A stretch of DNA of 64,000 nt from assembly GCF_012272835.1 (NCBI RefSeq), contig NZ_JAAWWK010000003.1:62001-126000 (forward strand). The letters run 5' to 3'. The notes under the pieces were generated by a model, which saw nothing but the letters and a program-made list of their open reading frames with translations, did not search any database and was not told where the DNA came from. This stretch comes from Spongiibacter thalassae (GTDB taxonomy: Bacteria; Pseudomonadota; Gammaproteobacteria; Pseudomonadales; Spongiibacteraceae). The position numbers and the translations under genes were made by a program. The first letter of the stretch is position 1. Each line of letters begins with the position of its first letter. Below, in pieces: positions 37,920-49,475 of this stretch.

Positions 37920-39770
37920 ATGTTGATGCAAATAGCCGAGCCGGGGCAAAGCCCGGAACCCCATCAGCGCAAGCTGGCGGTGGGTATTGACCTCGGTACC
38001 ACCAATTCACTGGTGGCCAGCTTTCGCAATGGCCGTCTGCAAACCCTGCGCGATGCGGCGGGGGAACAGCTGCTGCCCTCTGTGGTGTACTACGGTGAAA
38101 ACGCCCGAGTGCTGGTGGGCAAAGAGGCGGAGGCGATGGCGGCGGCTGACCCTGCCAATACGCTGGCCTCAGTCAAGCGTCTGATGGGACGCAGCTATAA
38201 CGATGTCACCCTGTCACCGGCGCTATCAACCTACGACCTGGTGGACTGCGGCGAAGATATGGTCAAGCTGCAAACCCGCGCGGGTGCCTTGTCACCGGTG
38301 CAGGTATCGGCGGAAATTCTCAAGGTGCTGGCGGCCCGAGCGCAAGAAAGCCTGGGCGGCGAACTTGTCGGGGCGGTGATTACCGTGCCGGCGTATTTCG
38401 ACGACGCCCAGCGCCAGGCCACCAAAGACGCCGCAAGGTTGGCTGGCTTAAAGGTGCTGCGGTTGCTGAATGAACCTACCGCTGCGGCGGTGGCCTACGG
38501 CCTCGATGAAAAGGAAGAGGGCGCGATCGCGGTGTTTGACCTCGGTGGTGGCACCTTCGATATTTCGGTATTGCAGCTTAGCAAGGGCGTGTTCGAGGTG
38601 CTGTCCACCGGTGGCGATTCGGCGTTGGGTGGAGACGACTTCGATCAGGCAATAGCCGCCTGGTTTATGCAGAGCGTTGGCCTTGGGGAATTGTCGGCGG
38701 TAGAGCGGCGTCAGCTGCTCACAGCCTGTCGTGCCGCCAAAGAAGGGTTGAGCGACGCCGAGCAAGTAGATGTCGCACTGGGACAGCACTTGCTGAGTCT
38801 GACCCGCGAAGTATTTAACGACCTCGTTGATCCCTTGATTGACAAGGCGATTCGGGCCTGCAAGCGGGCACTGCGGGACGCGCGGCTAAGTCACGACGAT
38901 ATTCAGAATGTTGTTATGGTCGGCGGTTCTACCCGTGTTCCCAGGGTGCGGGAGCGCGTGGGTCAGTGGTTCGGTCGAGAACCCTTGGTGGATATCGATC
39001 CGGATACCGTGGTGGCCATCGGCGCGGCCTCCCAGGCTGAGCAATTGGCTGGTAATCGCAGCGGTGAGGACACCCTGCTGCTGGACGTGATCCCCCTTTC
39101 GCTTGGCGTTGAAACCATGGGCGGTCTTACTGAAAAGATTATTCATCGCAATACCACGATCCCGGTGGCGATGGCCCAGGAATTCACCACCTTCAAGGAC
39201 GGGCAAACCGCGATGGCGATCCATGTGGTTCAGGGCGAGCGGGAGCTGGTGGATGACTGTCGCAGTCTGGCAAAGTTCGAACTGCGGGGTATCCCGCCGA
39301 TGGTCGCCGGAGCCGCGCGGATCAAGGTGACCTTTCAGGTGGATGCCGACGGTCTGTTGCAGGTGTCGGCCCGGGAAGAAACCACCGGCACCGAGAGTCA
39401 GGTGCAAGTCAAGCCTGCCTATGGGCTCAGCGATACCGATATTGCCGATATGCTGACAAGTTCCTATGCGGCGGCGGGGGAAGACAAGGAAGCGCGCGCA
39501 CTGCGCGAGCAGCAGGTGGAGGCAGAAGCTTTGCTGCAAGCCCTGTCAGCGGCCTTGCTAGCCGACGGCGAGGCGTTACTCAGTGAGGACGAGCAAAAGG
39601 ATTTACTGTCAAAAATGGAAGTACTTCACCAGCAGAAGCAGGATGGTAGCGCTGCCGACATCGCAAGACATATCGAGATTGTCGGTGCGGCGAGCGAAGC
39701 CTTCGCCGAGCGGCGGATGGATGCCAGCATTAAAAAAGCCCTTGCCGGACGGCAAGTCGACGAGATTTAA
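37920..39770 (+). CDS. hscA: Fe-S protein maturation chaperone HscA
   Basis: The 616-residue specialised Hsp70 binds LPPVK of IscU and drives cluster release by ATP hydrolysis. It begins [20 protein letters not shown] and then [12 protein letters not shown], paralleling E. coli HscA with the same total length, which supports ATG 37920 over an in-frame codon further upstream. The nucleotide domain spans about 20-390 and the substrate domain follows. Confidence 0.97.
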   Translation: MLMQIAEPGQSPEPHQRKLAVGIDLGTTNSLVASFRNGRLQTLRDAAGEQLLPSVVYYGENARVLVGKEAEAMAAADPANTLASVKRLMGRSYNDVTLSPALSTYDLVDCGEDMVKLQTRAGALSPVQVSAEILKVLAARAQESLGGELVGAVITVPAYFDDAQRQATKDAARLAGLKVLRLLNEPTAAAVAYGLDEKEEGAIAVFDLGGGTFDISVLQLSKGVFEVLSTGGDSALGGDDFDQAIAAWFMQSVGLGELSAVERRQLLTACRAAKEGLSDAEQVDVALGQHLLSLTREVFNDLVDPLIDKAIRACKRALRDARLSHDDIQNVVMVGGSTRVPRVRERVGQWFGREPLVDIDPDTVVAIGAASQAEQLAGNRSGEDTLLLDVIPLSLGVETMGGLTEKIIHRNTTIPVAMAQEFTTFKDGQTAMAIHVVQGERELVDDCRSLAKFELRGIPPMVAGAARIKVTFQVDADGLLQVSAREETTGTESQVQVKPAYGLSDTDIADMLTSSYAAAGEDKEARALREQQVEAEALLQALSAALLADGEALLSEDEQKDLLSKMEVLHQQKQDGSAADIARHIEIVGAASEAFAERRMDASIKKALAGRQVDEI

Positions 39771-39781
39771 GGAGCGTAGCA

Positions 39782-40120
39782 ATGCCACGCCTTGTAATAC
39801 TGCCAAATGAAAACCTGTGCCCCGAGGGCGATGTGCTGGAGGTGGCCAGTGGTGTCACAGTATGCGATGCCATGCTTGCCAATGGCATAGATATTGAACA
39901 CGCCTGCGAAAAATCCTGTGCCTGTACGACCTGTCACGTCATTGTCCGCGAAGGCTTTGACTCCCTCGAGGAAGCCGATGAGCTGGAAGAGGATATGCTC
40001 GACAAGGCCTGGGGGCTTGAACCTGAGTCGCGGCTGAGCTGTCAGGCAGTGGTTCAGGATGAAGACCTGGTAGTGGAAATTCCACGCTATACCATCAATA
40101 TGGTGTCTGAGCGCCACTAG
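39782..40120 (+). CDS. fdx: ISC-type [2Fe-2S] ferredoxin
   Basis: The 112-residue adrenodoxin-type ferredoxin donates electrons for cluster assembly. Cluster ligands Cys42, Cys48, Cys51 and Cys87 match E. coli Fdx. AAGGAG precedes the ATG. It sits 11 bases after hscA and 8 before iscX. Confidence 0.98.
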   Translation: MPRLVILPNENLCPEGDVLEVASGVTVCDAMLANGIDIEHACEKSCACTTCHVIVREGFDSLEEADELEEDMLDKAWGLEPESRLSCQAVVQDEDLVVEIPRYTINMVSERH

Positions 40121-40128
40121 GGGGAGTT

Positions 40129-40329
40129 ATGGGATTGAAATGGACTGACGTGCTGGATATTGGCATCGAGCTTGCGGAGAAATTCCCGGACCGGGATCCG
40201 ACCTATATTAATTTCGTTGATCTGCATCGCCTGGTCACTGAACTCGACGACTTCGACGACGACCCCAAGCGCAGTGGCGAGAAGATTCTGGAAGCCATTC
40301 AGGCAGCTTGGCTGGAAGAACGCGACTGA
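40129..40329 (+). CDS. iscX: Fe-S assembly protein IscX
   Basis: The 66-residue acidic protein begins MGLKWTDVLDIGIELAEKFP and ends with an IQAAWLEERD helix, exact for IscX/YfhJ. It binds IscS and iron and tunes cluster assembly. GGGGGAG precedes the ATG. It closes the isc operon. Confidence 0.97.
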   Translation: MGLKWTDVLDIGIELAEKFPDRDPTYINFVDLHRLVTELDDFDDDPKRSGEKILEAIQAAWLEERD

Positions 40330-40491
40330 GTGAGGCGATTTTTGTTCGGTTTACGACGTACCCGGCAAAACCAAATCGCCTGACTGGAGTCTGACCGCAG
40401 CGCGCGTACCTATTTCGACTGAATGCGCGTATAATTCCACGATTTTTCGGGGCCTGTCCCCATTTTTGAACTGAAAGCCGGAGATAGACTA
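40330..40491 (+). promoter_or_regulatory. ndk upstream region with candidate -10
   Basis: TATAAT at 40430-40435 is a perfect -10 hexamer 56 bases before the ndk ATG. The -35 is not clear. A GGGGCCTGTCCCC hairpin follows near 40451, without a strong T-run. No gene is visible. Confidence 0.45.
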
Positions 40492-40920
40492 ATGGGCGTT
40501 GAACGCACCCTTTCCATTGTTAAACCTGATGCCGTTGCCAAAAATGTTGTCGGTGAAATTTACAGCCGCTTTGAAAAAGCCGGTTTGCAGATTATCGCTG
40601 CCAAAATGCTGCGCCTGAGCCGCGAGCAGGCTGAGGGTTTCTACGCCGAGCACAAAGGCCGTCCTTTTTTCCCCGCTCTGGTTGACTTCATGACTTCCGG
40701 CCCGGTAACTGTGCAAGTTCTGGAAGGCGAGGGTGCCATCCTGAAAAACCGTGAGCTGATGGGCGCGACTAACCCCAAGGAAGCCGCTGCTGGCACGATT
40801 CGCGCTGATTTCGCCGAGTCTATCGACGCCAACGCAGTACACGGTTCCGACTCCGAGCAGTCAGCTGCCCGTGAAATCGCCTTCTTCTTCGCGACCAGCG
40901 AGCTCTGCGAGCGCGCCTAA
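40492..40920 (+). CDS. ndk: Nucleoside diphosphate kinase
   Basis: The 142-residue hexameric enzyme moves the gamma phosphate among nucleotides through phospho-His117, which sits in [10 protein letters not shown]. The start [12 protein letters not shown] is canonical. It lies 13 bases before rlmN, a common pairing. Confidence 0.98.
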   Translation: MGVERTLSIVKPDAVAKNVVGEIYSRFEKAGLQIIAAKMLRLSREQAEGFYAEHKGRPFFPALVDFMTSGPVTVQVLEGEGAILKNRELMGATNPKEAAAGTIRADFAESIDANAVHGSDSEQSAAREIAFFFATSELCERA

Positions 40921-40933
40921 GGGGCACCCGGGC

Positions 40934-42091
40934 ATGGAATTTCAACCAGCAACGACGGCGCAAGAGCGGGTAAACCTGCTCGGCATGAGCCGGAAGAAAA
41001 TGGAAGCCTATCTGGTATCCATTGGCGAAAAGCCATTTCGTGCCCAGCAGATCCTGAAGTGGATTCACCACTTCGGGGTCGATGATTTCGATCAAATGAC
41101 TAACCTCGGCAAACCTCTGCGCGCCAAGCTCGCAGAGGTCGCCGAGGTGCGTCCACCCAATATTGTACGCCAGCTCGACTCCAAGGACGGCACCCGTAAA
41201 TGGGCCGTAGAAGTCGGCGGCGGCAATCTGGTGGAAACTGTATTGATTCCCGATGGCCAGCGCGCCACTCTCTGCGTGTCCTCGCAGGTGGGGTGTAGCC
41301 TGGATTGCAGCTTTTGCTCCACGGGAAAACAGGGTTTTATGCGTGACCTTACCGCCGCTGAAATTATCGGCCAGGTGTGGTTGGCAATAAAATCCTACGA
41401 TGCCTTCGGCCCGGGTAAAAACCGCGTAGTGACCAACGTGGTGATGATGGGTATGGGCGAACCCCTGCTTAATTTTGACAATGTGGTTGATGCCACCAGC
41501 CTGATGATGGACGACTTCGGTTATGGTCTGTCCAAACGACGGGTGACCTTGAGTACCTCCGGGGTCGTGCCCATGCTGGATAAGCTGGGTGACGTCTCCG
41601 AGGTGTCGCTGGCGGTATCCCTTCACGCGCCCAACGACGCACTGCGCGACGAACTGGTGCCGATTAATCGCAAATATCCCATCGCCGAATTGCTCGCGGC
41701 TTGCCGCCGCTATCTCGACAAGCAGCCGGACAAACATCGGGTGGCAACCATTGAATACACCCTGATTGCCGGGGTGAATGACAGTATGGATCAGGCGCGG
41801 GAGCTGGCGCAGGTATTGCGTGAATTGCCGTGCAAAATCAATCTTATACCGTTTAACCCCTTCCCGTTGTCAGATTACCAACGGCCATCAAAATCGGCGA
41901 TTAACCGGTTTTGGCAGGTGCTTACTGACGCGGGCTATGTCACGACCGTGCGCACCACTCGGGGTGATGATATCGACGCCGCCTGCGGGCAGTTAGCCGG
42001 CCAGGTGCAGGATCGCACCCGCCGCGCCGAGCGTCACCGTCGCCGCGCCGAGGAGGTGCAAGCCGTGACCATAATTGGGGGGGCAGGATAA
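40934..42091 (+). CDS. rlmN: Dual-specificity 23S rRNA/tRNA adenine C2-methyltransferase
   Basis: The 385-residue radical SAM enzyme methylates A2503 of 23S rRNA and A37 of some tRNAs. The cluster motif CSLDCSFC gives Cys121, Cys125 and Cys128; the methyl-transfer pair is Cys351 in DAACGQLAG with the upstream methylation-related segment near Cys114. I start at ATG 40934 after the ndk stop. The C-terminal tail is rich in Arg, fitting RNA binding. Confidence 0.96.
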   Translation: MEFQPATTAQERVNLLGMSRKKMEAYLVSIGEKPFRAQQILKWIHHFGVDDFDQMTNLGKPLRAKLAEVAEVRPPNIVRQLDSKDGTRKWAVEVGGGNLVETVLIPDGQRATLCVSSQVGCSLDCSFCSTGKQGFMRDLTAAEIIGQVWLAIKSYDAFGPGKNRVVTNVVMMGMGEPLLNFDNVVDATSLMMDDFGYGLSKRRVTLSTSGVVPMLDKLGDVSEVSLAVSLHAPNDALRDELVPINRKYPIAELLAACRRYLDKQPDKHRVATIEYTLIAGVNDSMDQARELAQVLRELPCKINLIPFNPFPLSDYQRPSKSAINRFWQVLTDAGYVTTVRTTRGDDIDAACGQLAGQVQDRTRRAERHRRRAEEVQAVTIIGGAG

Positions 42092-42097
42092 CTCGCT

Positions 42098-42895
42098 ATG
42101 GGCAATGGAATCGGGTTTTACCGCAACAGGCGCGCACTCTTTCTAACGATATGCAGCGCCTTTCTCTCTGCCTGCGTCACCACCCACAGTGGCGGTTTTG
42201 CCGAAAAAGCCGATGAAAAAAAGGCCTTTGAGACCTCTGTGCAACTGGCCAAGACCTATATCGCCCAGGGTAACTGGGAACAGGCAAAACGCCACCTGCA
42301 ATATGTTGAATCGGTTGACCGTAGCAATGCGGAAACGCTGGAAGCACTGGCGCTGGTGCACCAGAATACCGGCGAGCTGGAACACGCCGAAGACTACTAT
42401 CGCCGCGCTATTCGACAGGCGCCGAACACGGTGCGCATCCGCAATAATTACGCGGTGTTTCTCTATGCCCAGGAGCGCTTTGCCGAGGCGGCGGAGCAAC
42501 TGGAAGTCGTCGTACAGGAATTGCTCTACGAGCGCCGGGTGGAAGCCTTTGTGAACCTGGGGCGCTGCTATTTAAAACTGGATGAACTCGATAAGGCGGA
42601 AAACGCTTTCAAGCGGGCCCTGTTAATGCAGAATGATAACCCTTTGGTATTGATCTCGATGGCCGAGGTCGCCTTTCGGCAGAAGCAGCACGCAGAATCC
42701 CAGCGCTTTTACGACGCCTATGTCGCCAAGACCAAGCGGCCGTCGGCGGCCTCGCTGTGGTTGGGTATTCGCCTAGCCGACGTCTTTGACGACGACAATG
42801 CCTTTGCGAGTTACGCGCTGGCCTTGAAAAATCTCTATCCCAAGTCTGAGGAATACCTGTTGTATAAAGCGTTTATCGCAGAACGGGCGAAGTGA
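42098..42895 (+). CDS. pilW: Type IV pilus biogenesis/stability lipoprotein PilW (PilF)
   Basis: The 265-residue protein has a lipoprotein signal with Cys26 in FLSAC and about six TPR repeats from residue 45 on, for example NYAVFLYAQERFAEAAEQLE. It is the outer-membrane pilotin that helps PilQ secretin assembly. The order rlmN-pilW-rodZ-ispG-hisS is conserved. Its stop overlaps the rodZ GTG start by 4 bases. Confidence 0.93.
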   Translation: MGNGIGFYRNRRALFLTICSAFLSACVTTHSGGFAEKADEKKAFETSVQLAKTYIAQGNWEQAKRHLQYVESVDRSNAETLEALALVHQNTGELEHAEDYYRRAIRQAPNTVRIRNNYAVFLYAQERFAEAAEQLEVVVQELLYERRVEAFVNLGRCYLKLDELDKAENAFKRALLMQNDNPLVLISMAEVAFRQKQHAESQRFYDAYVAKTKRPSAASLWLGIRLADVFDDDNAFASYALALKNLYPKSEEYLLYKAFIAERAK

Positions 42896-43677
42896 CAGAG
42901 AGTATGAAAGAGTCGCATAACGACATCTACAGTGGACCGCCGGGATCGGTGTTGCAGGAGGCGCGCCTGCAGGCAGGTAAGTCTGTTGCCGAAACCGCCG
43001 AGGCGCTCAACCTGTTGAAAACCTATGTAGAGGCTCTGGAGCGCAACGACTACACGCGTTTTAATTCGCCCCTGTTTGCCCGTGGCTATATTAAAAGTTA
43101 CGCGCGTTACATGGGTCTTGAAGAAGCACCCTTACTGCGGGATTGCGACCGAATTTGTCGCCGCGACGATGAGGCTGCATCGAAACGCTCAGTGAAGCCG
43201 GGGTCGAGAGCGCCTGGTCATGCCAAGGCCTATTTATTGTGTGCCGCCGCACTGTTGCTGTGGGTCTGCAGCTATTTCTTCTTTGGTATGGGCAACCGTT
43301 CTGATGTCGACGTCACGGTGATGAGTGAACGTTACGCACCCCTGCCGGAGCTGCGTGCACAGCCCAGCCTGGGCGAAACTTTGTTGCAAATGCCGGCTCT
43401 TGAAGAGGGTGATACCTCAACCGAGGACGGCACTCCGGCGGTGATCGAATTTACGGTTGCTGAAGATGTCTGGATTGAGCTGCGAGACATACACGGCAAA
43501 GTGGTACTAAGCGGTATTCGCCCCGCGGGTGAGCAGCACAAAATGACGGTAGACGGCCCCGTGCAATTGACTATGAGCTACTGGCCGGCAGTATCGGTGC
43601 AGTATAACGAGCAGCCGGTGGATTTATCGGCGGTGGCGGAAAGCAACGCCGTACGTGTGCAGATAGGTGAATTATGA
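42892..43677 (+). CDS. rodZ: Cytoskeletal protein RodZ
   Basis: The 261-residue bitopic protein has an N-terminal Cro-like helix-turn-helix (about 17-80) that binds MreB, a membrane segment at about 112-133, and a C-terminal DUF4115-type beta domain (about 170-261) in the periplasm. It guides cell elongation. It is clearly shorter than E. coli RodZ (337 aa), mainly in the linker. Start may be GTG 42892 (coupled to pilW) or ATG 42904. Confidence 0.9.
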   Translation: MTESMKESHNDIYSGPPGSVLQEARLQAGKSVAETAEALNLLKTYVEALERNDYTRFNSPLFARGYIKSYARYMGLEEAPLLRDCDRICRRDDEAASKRSVKPGSRAPGHAKAYLLCAAALLLWVCSYFFFGMGNRSDVDVTVMSERYAPLPELRAQPSLGETLLQMPALEEGDTSTEDGTPAVIEFTVAEDVWIELRDIHGKVVLSGIRPAGEQHKMTVDGPVQLTMSYWPAVSVQYNEQPVDLSAVAESNAVRVQIGEL

Positions 43678-44786
43678 AGATGGAATCGCCGATCAAGCGG
43701 CGTAAGTCGCGGCAAATATACATTGGCAAGGTCGCTGTAGGCGGCGATGCGCCAATCTCAGTGCAAAGCATGACGAACACCAACACCTGTGATGTCGAGG
43801 CAACTGTCGCGCAAATTCGGCGGCTGGAAGCTGCCTGTGCAGATATAGTGCGGGTGTCGGTGCCGAGTATGGAGGCGGCGGAAGCCTTTCGTCAAATTCG
43901 CGCCCAGGTGAATGTGCCGCTGGTGGCAGACATCCATTTCGACCACAAAATCGCGTTGAAAGTGGCCGAATACGGTGTTGACTGCCTGCGGATCAATCCG
44001 GGCAACATTGGCCGGGAAGATCGCGTGCGTGCGGTAATCGACGCGGCCAAGGACAAAAATATTCCGATTCGTATCGGCGTCAATGCCGGTTCTCTTGAAA
44101 AGGATTTACAGCGCAAATACGGCGAGCCGACGCCGGAAGCGCTGGTCGAGTCCGCCATGCGCCATATTGATATTCTCGATCGACTGGACTTCCAGGACTA
44201 TAAACTGAGCGTTAAGGCCTCCGACGTGTTTATGGCGGTGGCCGCCTATCGGCTGATTGCCAGTCAGATAGAGCAGCCTCTGCATCTGGGTATTACCGAG
44301 GCGGGTGGACTGCGCGGTGGCACCGTCAAATCATCGGTGGGGCTGGGTATGCTACTGATGGACGGTATTGGCGATACGATTCGTATCTCTCTTGCCGCCG
44401 ATCCAGTGGAAGAAGTCAAAGTCGGCTACGAAATTCTGAAAAGCCTGAAACTGCGCAGCAAAGGAATCAACTTTATTGCCTGCCCGAGTTGTTCACGGCA
44501 GAACTTCGACGTGATCGGCACGATGAATGAGCTGGAGTCGCGTCTTGAGGATGTCACCACACCGCTTGATGTGGCGGTGATCGGTTGTATCGTCAACGGC
44601 CCCGGCGAAGCCAAGGAAGCCGATATCGGCTTGACCGGCGGCACGCCAAACAACCTGGTCTACGTGAATGGCCAGAAAGATCACAAGGTGCAGAACCCCG
44701 AGCTGGTGGACCACCTTGAAAACCTCATCCGCGAGAAAATCGCGCTCAAAGAACAGCAGGATAAGGACCTGATCGCGCGCGCCTGA
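43674..44786 (+). CDS. ispG: 4-hydroxy-3-methylbut-2-enyl diphosphate synthase
   Basis: The 370-residue [4Fe-4S] enzyme converts MEcPP to HMBPP, the penultimate MEP-pathway step. A TIM barrel carries [19 protein letters not shown], and the C-terminal part has [11 protein letters not shown] and [16 protein letters not shown] with three cluster cysteines and the ligand Glu. The ATG overlaps the rodZ stop by 4 bases. Confidence 0.97.
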   Translation: MKMESPIKRRKSRQIYIGKVAVGGDAPISVQSMTNTNTCDVEATVAQIRRLEAACADIVRVSVPSMEAAEAFRQIRAQVNVPLVADIHFDHKIALKVAEYGVDCLRINPGNIGREDRVRAVIDAAKDKNIPIRIGVNAGSLEKDLQRKYGEPTPEALVESAMRHIDILDRLDFQDYKLSVKASDVFMAVAAYRLIASQIEQPLHLGITEAGGLRGGTVKSSVGLGMLLMDGIGDTIRISLAADPVEEVKVGYEILKSLKLRSKGINFIACPSCSRQNFDVIGTMNELESRLEDVTTPLDVAVIGCIVNGPGEAKEADIGLTGGTPNNLVYVNGQKDHKVQNPELVDHLENLIREKIALKEQQDKDLIARA

Positions 44787-44820
44787 GGGCGTCGCGAATG
44801 GGCAGTAACCAGGTATTAAT

Positions 44821-46104
44821 GTGGGTCGAATTCAATCAATTCGTGGGATGAATGATCTTCTCCCCGAAGCATCACCGTTGTGGCAGTATCTCGAAGGGCG
44901 GGTCGCCGACCTGCTAAAACGCTATGGCTATCGGGAAATCCGTTTTCCTATTGTTGAGCAGACTGAGCTGTTCAAGCGCTCTATCGGTGAAGTCACCGAT
45001 ATCGTCGAGAAGGAAATGTACACCTTCGCCGACCGCAATGGCGACAGCCTGACGCTGCGCCCTGAGGGCACTGCGAGCTGCGTGCGCGCCTGTGACCAGA
45101 ATGGTTTATTGCACAATCAAATTCAGCGCCTGTGGTATGCAGGGCCGATGTTCCGCCACGAGCGCCCGCAAAAAGGCCGGCTGCGCCAGTTTCATCAGAT
45201 CGGTGTCGAAACCTTTGGTATGAACGGCCCGGATATCGATGCTGAATTGATCGCCATCAGCGCTCGACTTTGGCAAGACCTTGGTATTGACCATGCCCTG
45301 ACACTGGAATTGAACAGCATCGGCAGCAGTGAATGCCGCGGCCGCTACCGTCAGGCCCTGATTGACTATCTGAGCCAGTTTGAAGCCCAGCTTGACGCCG
45401 ACAGCCAGCGCCGTTTGCACACCAACCCAATGCGCATTCTCGACAGCAAGGTGCCCGAGACCCAGGCTCTGTTGGCCGATGCCCCGGTGCTCAGCGATTA
45501 CCTTGACGAGGCTTCGCGCAGCCATTTCGACGGTTTATGCGCCCGTCTGGATGCGATTGGGGTCAGCTACACATTTAATCCCAAATTGGTGCGGGGACTG
45601 GATTATTACGGTCTCACAGTGTTTGAATGGACAACCACCGCTCTGGGGGCCCAGGGAACCGTTTGTGCCGGTGGCCGTTACGATGGTTTGGTGGAGCAAC
45701 TTGGTGGCAAGCCGACCCCCGCGGTGGGCTTTGCTATGGGGCTTGAGCGACTGGTGCTATTACTGCAAGCATTGGAGGCCACGCCGGAATCCGAAGCCCT
45801 CGCCGATGTCTATATTATGGCCAGTGGTGAGGCGGCCGAGGTACAGGCGTTGGCGATCGCGGAAAAGCTGCGCGGGCAAAGCGACGACCTGAAGGTGCTG
45901 CTCCACTGCGGCGGTGGCAGCTATAAAAGTCAGTTCAAAAAAGCTGACAAAAGTGGCGCGAGTCTGGCTATCATCCTCGGTGAGGATGAGCTGGCCAATG
46001 GTGAGGTCAGTGTGAAAGACCTGCGTGGTCAAAGTGAACAACAGCGGGTTGCGATCGCCGAGCTCAGTCAATTTATCAGTCAATTTCGGGCCGGCCAGGC
46101 CTGA
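44821..46104 (+). CDS. hisS: Histidyl-tRNA synthetase
   Basis: The 427-residue class II synthetase has motif 1 around [15 protein letters not shown], motif 2 in [18 protein letters not shown], the histidine loop [15 protein letters not shown] and motif 3 near [12 protein letters not shown], with a C-terminal anticodon-binding domain (from about 330). The start is GTG 44821, where the family N terminus begins. Confidence 0.97.
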   Translation: MGRIQSIRGMNDLLPEASPLWQYLEGRVADLLKRYGYREIRFPIVEQTELFKRSIGEVTDIVEKEMYTFADRNGDSLTLRPEGTASCVRACDQNGLLHNQIQRLWYAGPMFRHERPQKGRLRQFHQIGVETFGMNGPDIDAELIAISARLWQDLGIDHALTLELNSIGSSECRGRYRQALIDYLSQFEAQLDADSQRRLHTNPMRILDSKVPETQALLADAPVLSDYLDEASRSHFDGLCARLDAIGVSYTFNPKLVRGLDYYGLTVFEWTTTALGAQGTVCAGGRYDGLVEQLGGKPTPAVGFAMGLERLVLLLQALEATPESEALADVYIMASGEAAEVQALAIAEKLRGQSDDLKVLLHCGGGSYKSQFKKADKSGASLAIILGEDELANGEVSVKDLRGQSEQQRVAIAELSQFISQFRAGQA

Positions 46105-46124
46105 ATCAGGGTTAGAGGAATAAC

Positions 46125-46796
46125 GTGGAAACCTTCCGTACAGAAGAAGAACAGGTAGAGGCGATCAAACGCTGGTGGCAGGAAAATGGTAAGTCAACCG
46201 TGTTGGGCGTGGCCATTGCCATGGCTGCAGTATTTGGCTGGCGCGGCTGGAATGACTACCAGCGCGAGCAGGCGGCTGAGGCGTCGGTGATCTACGACAA
46301 CCTGTTGCAAGCCGATGCCGCCCTGGCCAACGATGCCAGCAAGCGTTCTACCGCCGAGCACCTGGCGGAAACCTTGAAGTCGGCGTACAGCGGTTTGGAC
46401 TACGCCCAATACGCGGCCTTGATGAAGGCGAAATACGCAGTTGCCGATGGCGATTACCCCACGGCGGAAATGGAGCTCGAATGGGTACTGGCGCAGAAAC
46501 CCGAGATGGCTATCCGTATTCAGACAGAAATGCGCTTGGCCAAGGTCAAGGCCGCCAGCGGTGACAACGCCGCCGCATTGGCACTGATAGCTAAACTGGA
46601 AAACACCCCGGTAGCGCCCCTTGCGGCGGAACTGCGCGGCGATATTCTGCACGCCGAGGGCAAACCTGCAGAAGCGCTGGCGGCCTATGAGCAGGCCAGG
46701 GTGCTTGGGCGCCGTCAGGAAAGCCCAATGAACAACCCATTGCTGGACATGAAAATCAACAGTCTGGCGGCTTATAAAGTCGCCGCTGGCCAATAA
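46125..46796 (+). CDS. yfgM: YfgM family ancillary SecYEG translocon protein
   Basis: The 223-residue protein begins METFRTEEEQVEAIKRWWQE, has one membrane segment at about 24-42, and a periplasmic TPR-like domain. YfgM pairs with PpiD at the Sec translocon and modulates the Rcs response. It starts at GTG 46125 with AGAGGA before it, between hisS and bamB as in E. coli. Confidence 0.92.
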   Translation: METFRTEEEQVEAIKRWWQENGKSTVLGVAIAMAAVFGWRGWNDYQREQAAEASVIYDNLLQADAALANDASKRSTAEHLAETLKSAYSGLDYAQYAALMKAKYAVADGDYPTAEMELEWVLAQKPEMAIRIQTEMRLAKVKAASGDNAAALALIAKLENTPVAPLAAELRGDILHAEGKPAEALAAYEQARVLGRRQESPMNNPLLDMKINSLAAYKVAAGQ

Positions 46797-46806
46797 GGGA
46801 CTTCCC

Positions 46807-47958
46807 ATGAATACACTCCGGCTTACGTCCCTCGTTCTGCTAACACTGTCGATGATTGCCTGTTCATCGACACCGAAAAGCAGTGATCCGGCACCGTTGA
46901 CGGAAATCAGTGAAACCCGCTCCCTGAAAAAAGTGTGGTCGACTTCGGTCGGCGACGGCCAGGGTACAGCCTATTACCGCATTACGCCGGTGATCGATGG
47001 CGACGAGCTGTTTGTGGCCTCTGCCGATGGTGTGGTGGCCGCCTACAACAAGAAGACTGGCGAGCGGCTGTGGCGAAAAAACCACGAGCTGAATATTTCC
47101 GGTGGTGTGGGGCTTGATCGCAATCGCCTGTTTGTGGGTACCGCCGACGGAGAGCTGGTGGTGCTGGATCGCAATGGCGGCAAAATACTGTGGCGCGCAC
47201 CGGTAAACGGCGAAGTGCTGGGTGCTCCGGCCAGTGATGGCAGCATTGTTGTGGTGCAAACCTACAGTGGCTTGATTCATGGTTTTAGCTTGGACGACCA
47301 GCAGCGCAAATGGACCTATTCCGCACAGGTGCCGCGCTTGAGTCTGCGCGGTACCAGCAGCCCGGTGATTACGCGGGGTGTGGTGCTTGCGGGTCTGGCC
47401 AATGGTCGACTGGTGGCGCTGGACGTAGACAGTGGTACTGCACGCTGGGAACAGCGGGTCGCCGTTCCCCAGGGAAGCACCGAGATCGAGCGTCTGGTGG
47501 ATGTTGATGGCCGTTTGCTGCTGATTGAAAATGGTCAGCTGGTGGTCGCCAACGGTTATCAGGGCAAGGTATTGGCGGTAGATGTGCGCAGCGGTCGGCC
47601 TATCTGGTCGAAGGACAATTCAAGCTACGTCGGCGCAACGGAGTCGCTGGGCAACATCTACGTGGTCGATGCCGAAGGCGGTGTCAGCGCGATTGCCGAC
47701 GGCGGACAGAATATCGCGTGGACGCAAACGGTTTTGGCGCGCCGTCGCCTCACTGAGCCAGCCGCTCTGTCAGGGGTAATCGTTGTGGGTGACTTCGAGG
47801 GTTATCTTCATCTGATCGGTCAGCTCGATGGCCAACTGCAAGGGCGTACCCGCCACGACAGCGATGGTCTGCGTGCGCCGATGCTGGTCGATGGTAAACT
47901 GCTTTATGTTTATGGCAACAGCGGTAAGCTGGCGGCCTATAAAGTTCAGGACAAGTAA
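46807..47958 (+). CDS. bamB: Outer-membrane assembly lipoprotein BamB
   Basis: The 383-residue lipoprotein has a signal ending at Cys19 (SMIAC) followed by an eight-bladed beta propeller of PQQ-like repeats such as GVVAAYNKKTGERLWRKN and GELVVLDRNGGKILWRA. It binds BamA POTRA 2-3 and aids substrate delivery. AAGGGAC precedes the ATG. der follows 39 bases after the stop. Confidence 0.96.
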   Translation: MNTLRLTSLVLLTLSMIACSSTPKSSDPAPLTEISETRSLKKVWSTSVGDGQGTAYYRITPVIDGDELFVASADGVVAAYNKKTGERLWRKNHELNISGGVGLDRNRLFVGTADGELVVLDRNGGKILWRAPVNGEVLGAPASDGSIVVVQTYSGLIHGFSLDDQQRKWTYSAQVPRLSLRGTSSPVITRGVVLAGLANGRLVALDVDSGTARWEQRVAVPQGSTEIERLVDVDGRLLLIENGQLVVANGYQGKVLAVDVRSGRPIWSKDNSSYVGATESLGNIYVVDAEGGVSAIADGGQNIAWTQTVLARRRLTEPAALSGVIVVGDFEGYLHLIGQLDGQLQGRTRHDSDGLRAPMLVDGKLLYVYGNSGKLAAYKVQDK

Positions 47959-47997
47959 GGCCTCAGGCCGACAATTGCGTTTTCAGGTGAGAGAAGT

Positions 47998-49428
47998 ATG
48001 GTTCCGGTAATCGCCCTTGTTGGCCGACCGAACGTCGGTAAATCGACATTATTTAATCGTTTAACGAAAAGCCGCGATGCACTCGTGGCGAATTTCCCCG
48101 GGCTGACCCGCGACCGCCAATATGGGGAAGCGACCCTCGGCGACCGCCGCTTTATGCTGATTGATACCGGCGGTGTCAACGGCGACGAAGAGGGCATCGA
48201 CGAAGCGATGGCCCAGCAGTCCATGCAGGCCATCGACGAGGCCGATGCTGTGGTGTTGATGCTCGACGCCCGTGCGGGTCTGATGCCCGCGGATCAGGGC
48301 CTGATTCATCATCTGCGCAGCTGCTCCAAACCCGTATTTATCGTTGCCAACAAAATCGACGGCGCGGATCCCAATGTCGCGATGGCGGAGTTCTATCAAA
48401 CCGGTGCCGCGAATATTTACCCCCTCACCGCCAGCCACGGCAAGGGAGTGCGCAAGCTGGTAGAAGACGTGCTTGAGCTGTTCCCCGAAGCGGAGGAGGC
48501 CGACGGCCCCGGTGCCAAGGCAACGGGCAAAAAGATTGCGGTGGTCGGACGGCCCAATGTCGGAAAATCCACCTTGGTCAACCGAATGCTTGGCGAAGAA
48601 CGAGTGGTGGTCTACGACCAACCGGGCACGACCCGCGACAGTATTTATATTAATTACGAGCGCGAAGGCGAACCCTATACCATCATCGACACTGCGGGGG
48701 TGCGCAAGCGCCGCTCAATAAGCGAAACCGTCGAAAAATTTTCCATTGTCAAAACCCTGAAAGCCATCGACGATGCCAATGTGGTTATTCTGGTGATGGA
48801 TGGTCGGGAGAATGTTGTCGATCAGGATCTGCACCTGCTGGGACAAGTGATTGATTCCGGTCGCGCGGTGGTCGTTGCCATTAATAAGTGGGACGGCCTC
48901 AGTGCCGATCAGAAAAACCGGATTAAGACCGAATTGGATCGTCGTCTGCAGTTTATCGACTTCGCCGAAATACATTTTATCTCTGCTCTGCACGGTACTG
49001 GCGTGGGACATCTTTACGAGTCCATCGAGAAGGCCTATCGCTCGGCGACCATGGCGCTGCAAACCCGCCGCTTAACCATGATTCTCGAAGGCGCGGTGCA
49101 CGACCACGCGCCGCCGATGATTAACGGGCGGCGCATCAAGCTGCGTCTGGCTCATCCCGGTGGCCACAATCCGCCGATTATCGTCATCCATGGCAATCAA
49201 ACCAGCAAGGTGCCGGGCAGTTACACCCGCTATTTGGAAAAAGTGTTTCGCCGCGAACTGGATATGGTTGGCACGCCCCTGCGTATTGAATTCAAGACCT
49301 CTGAAAATCCCTATGAGGGCAAGAAAAATCCGCTGACCAAGCGCCAGCAGGAACGCAAGCAGCGACTGGTGACGTTTACCAAGAAGGCCGACAAGAAAAA
49401 GAAAAACGCGCCGCGTAAGGGGCGCTGA
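47998..49428 (+). CDS. der: GTPase Der (EngA)
   Basis: The 476-residue protein has two tandem GTPase domains, each with a P-loop GRPNVGKS (about 9-16 and 184-191), and a C-terminal KH-like domain. It is needed for 50S subunit maturation. The basic tail [15 protein letters not shown] is typical. bamB-der adjacency is conserved. Confidence 0.98.
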   Translation: MVPVIALVGRPNVGKSTLFNRLTKSRDALVANFPGLTRDRQYGEATLGDRRFMLIDTGGVNGDEEGIDEAMAQQSMQAIDEADAVVLMLDARAGLMPADQGLIHHLRSCSKPVFIVANKIDGADPNVAMAEFYQTGAANIYPLTASHGKGVRKLVEDVLELFPEAEEADGPGAKATGKKIAVVGRPNVGKSTLVNRMLGEERVVVYDQPGTTRDSIYINYEREGEPYTIIDTAGVRKRRSISETVEKFSIVKTLKAIDDANVVILVMDGRENVVDQDLHLLGQVIDSGRAVVVAINKWDGLSADQKNRIKTELDRRLQFIDFAEIHFISALHGTGVGHLYESIEKAYRSATMALQTRRLTMILEGAVHDHAPPMINGRRIKLRLAHPGGHNPPIIVIHGNQTSKVPGSYTRYLEKVFRRELDMVGTPLRIEFKTSENPYEGKKNPLTKRQQERKQRLVTFTKKADKKKKNAPRKGR

Positions 49429-49475
49429 GGCGACACCGTTTTCGTCAGCGACCGGACAAGCCTGGACTATCGCTT

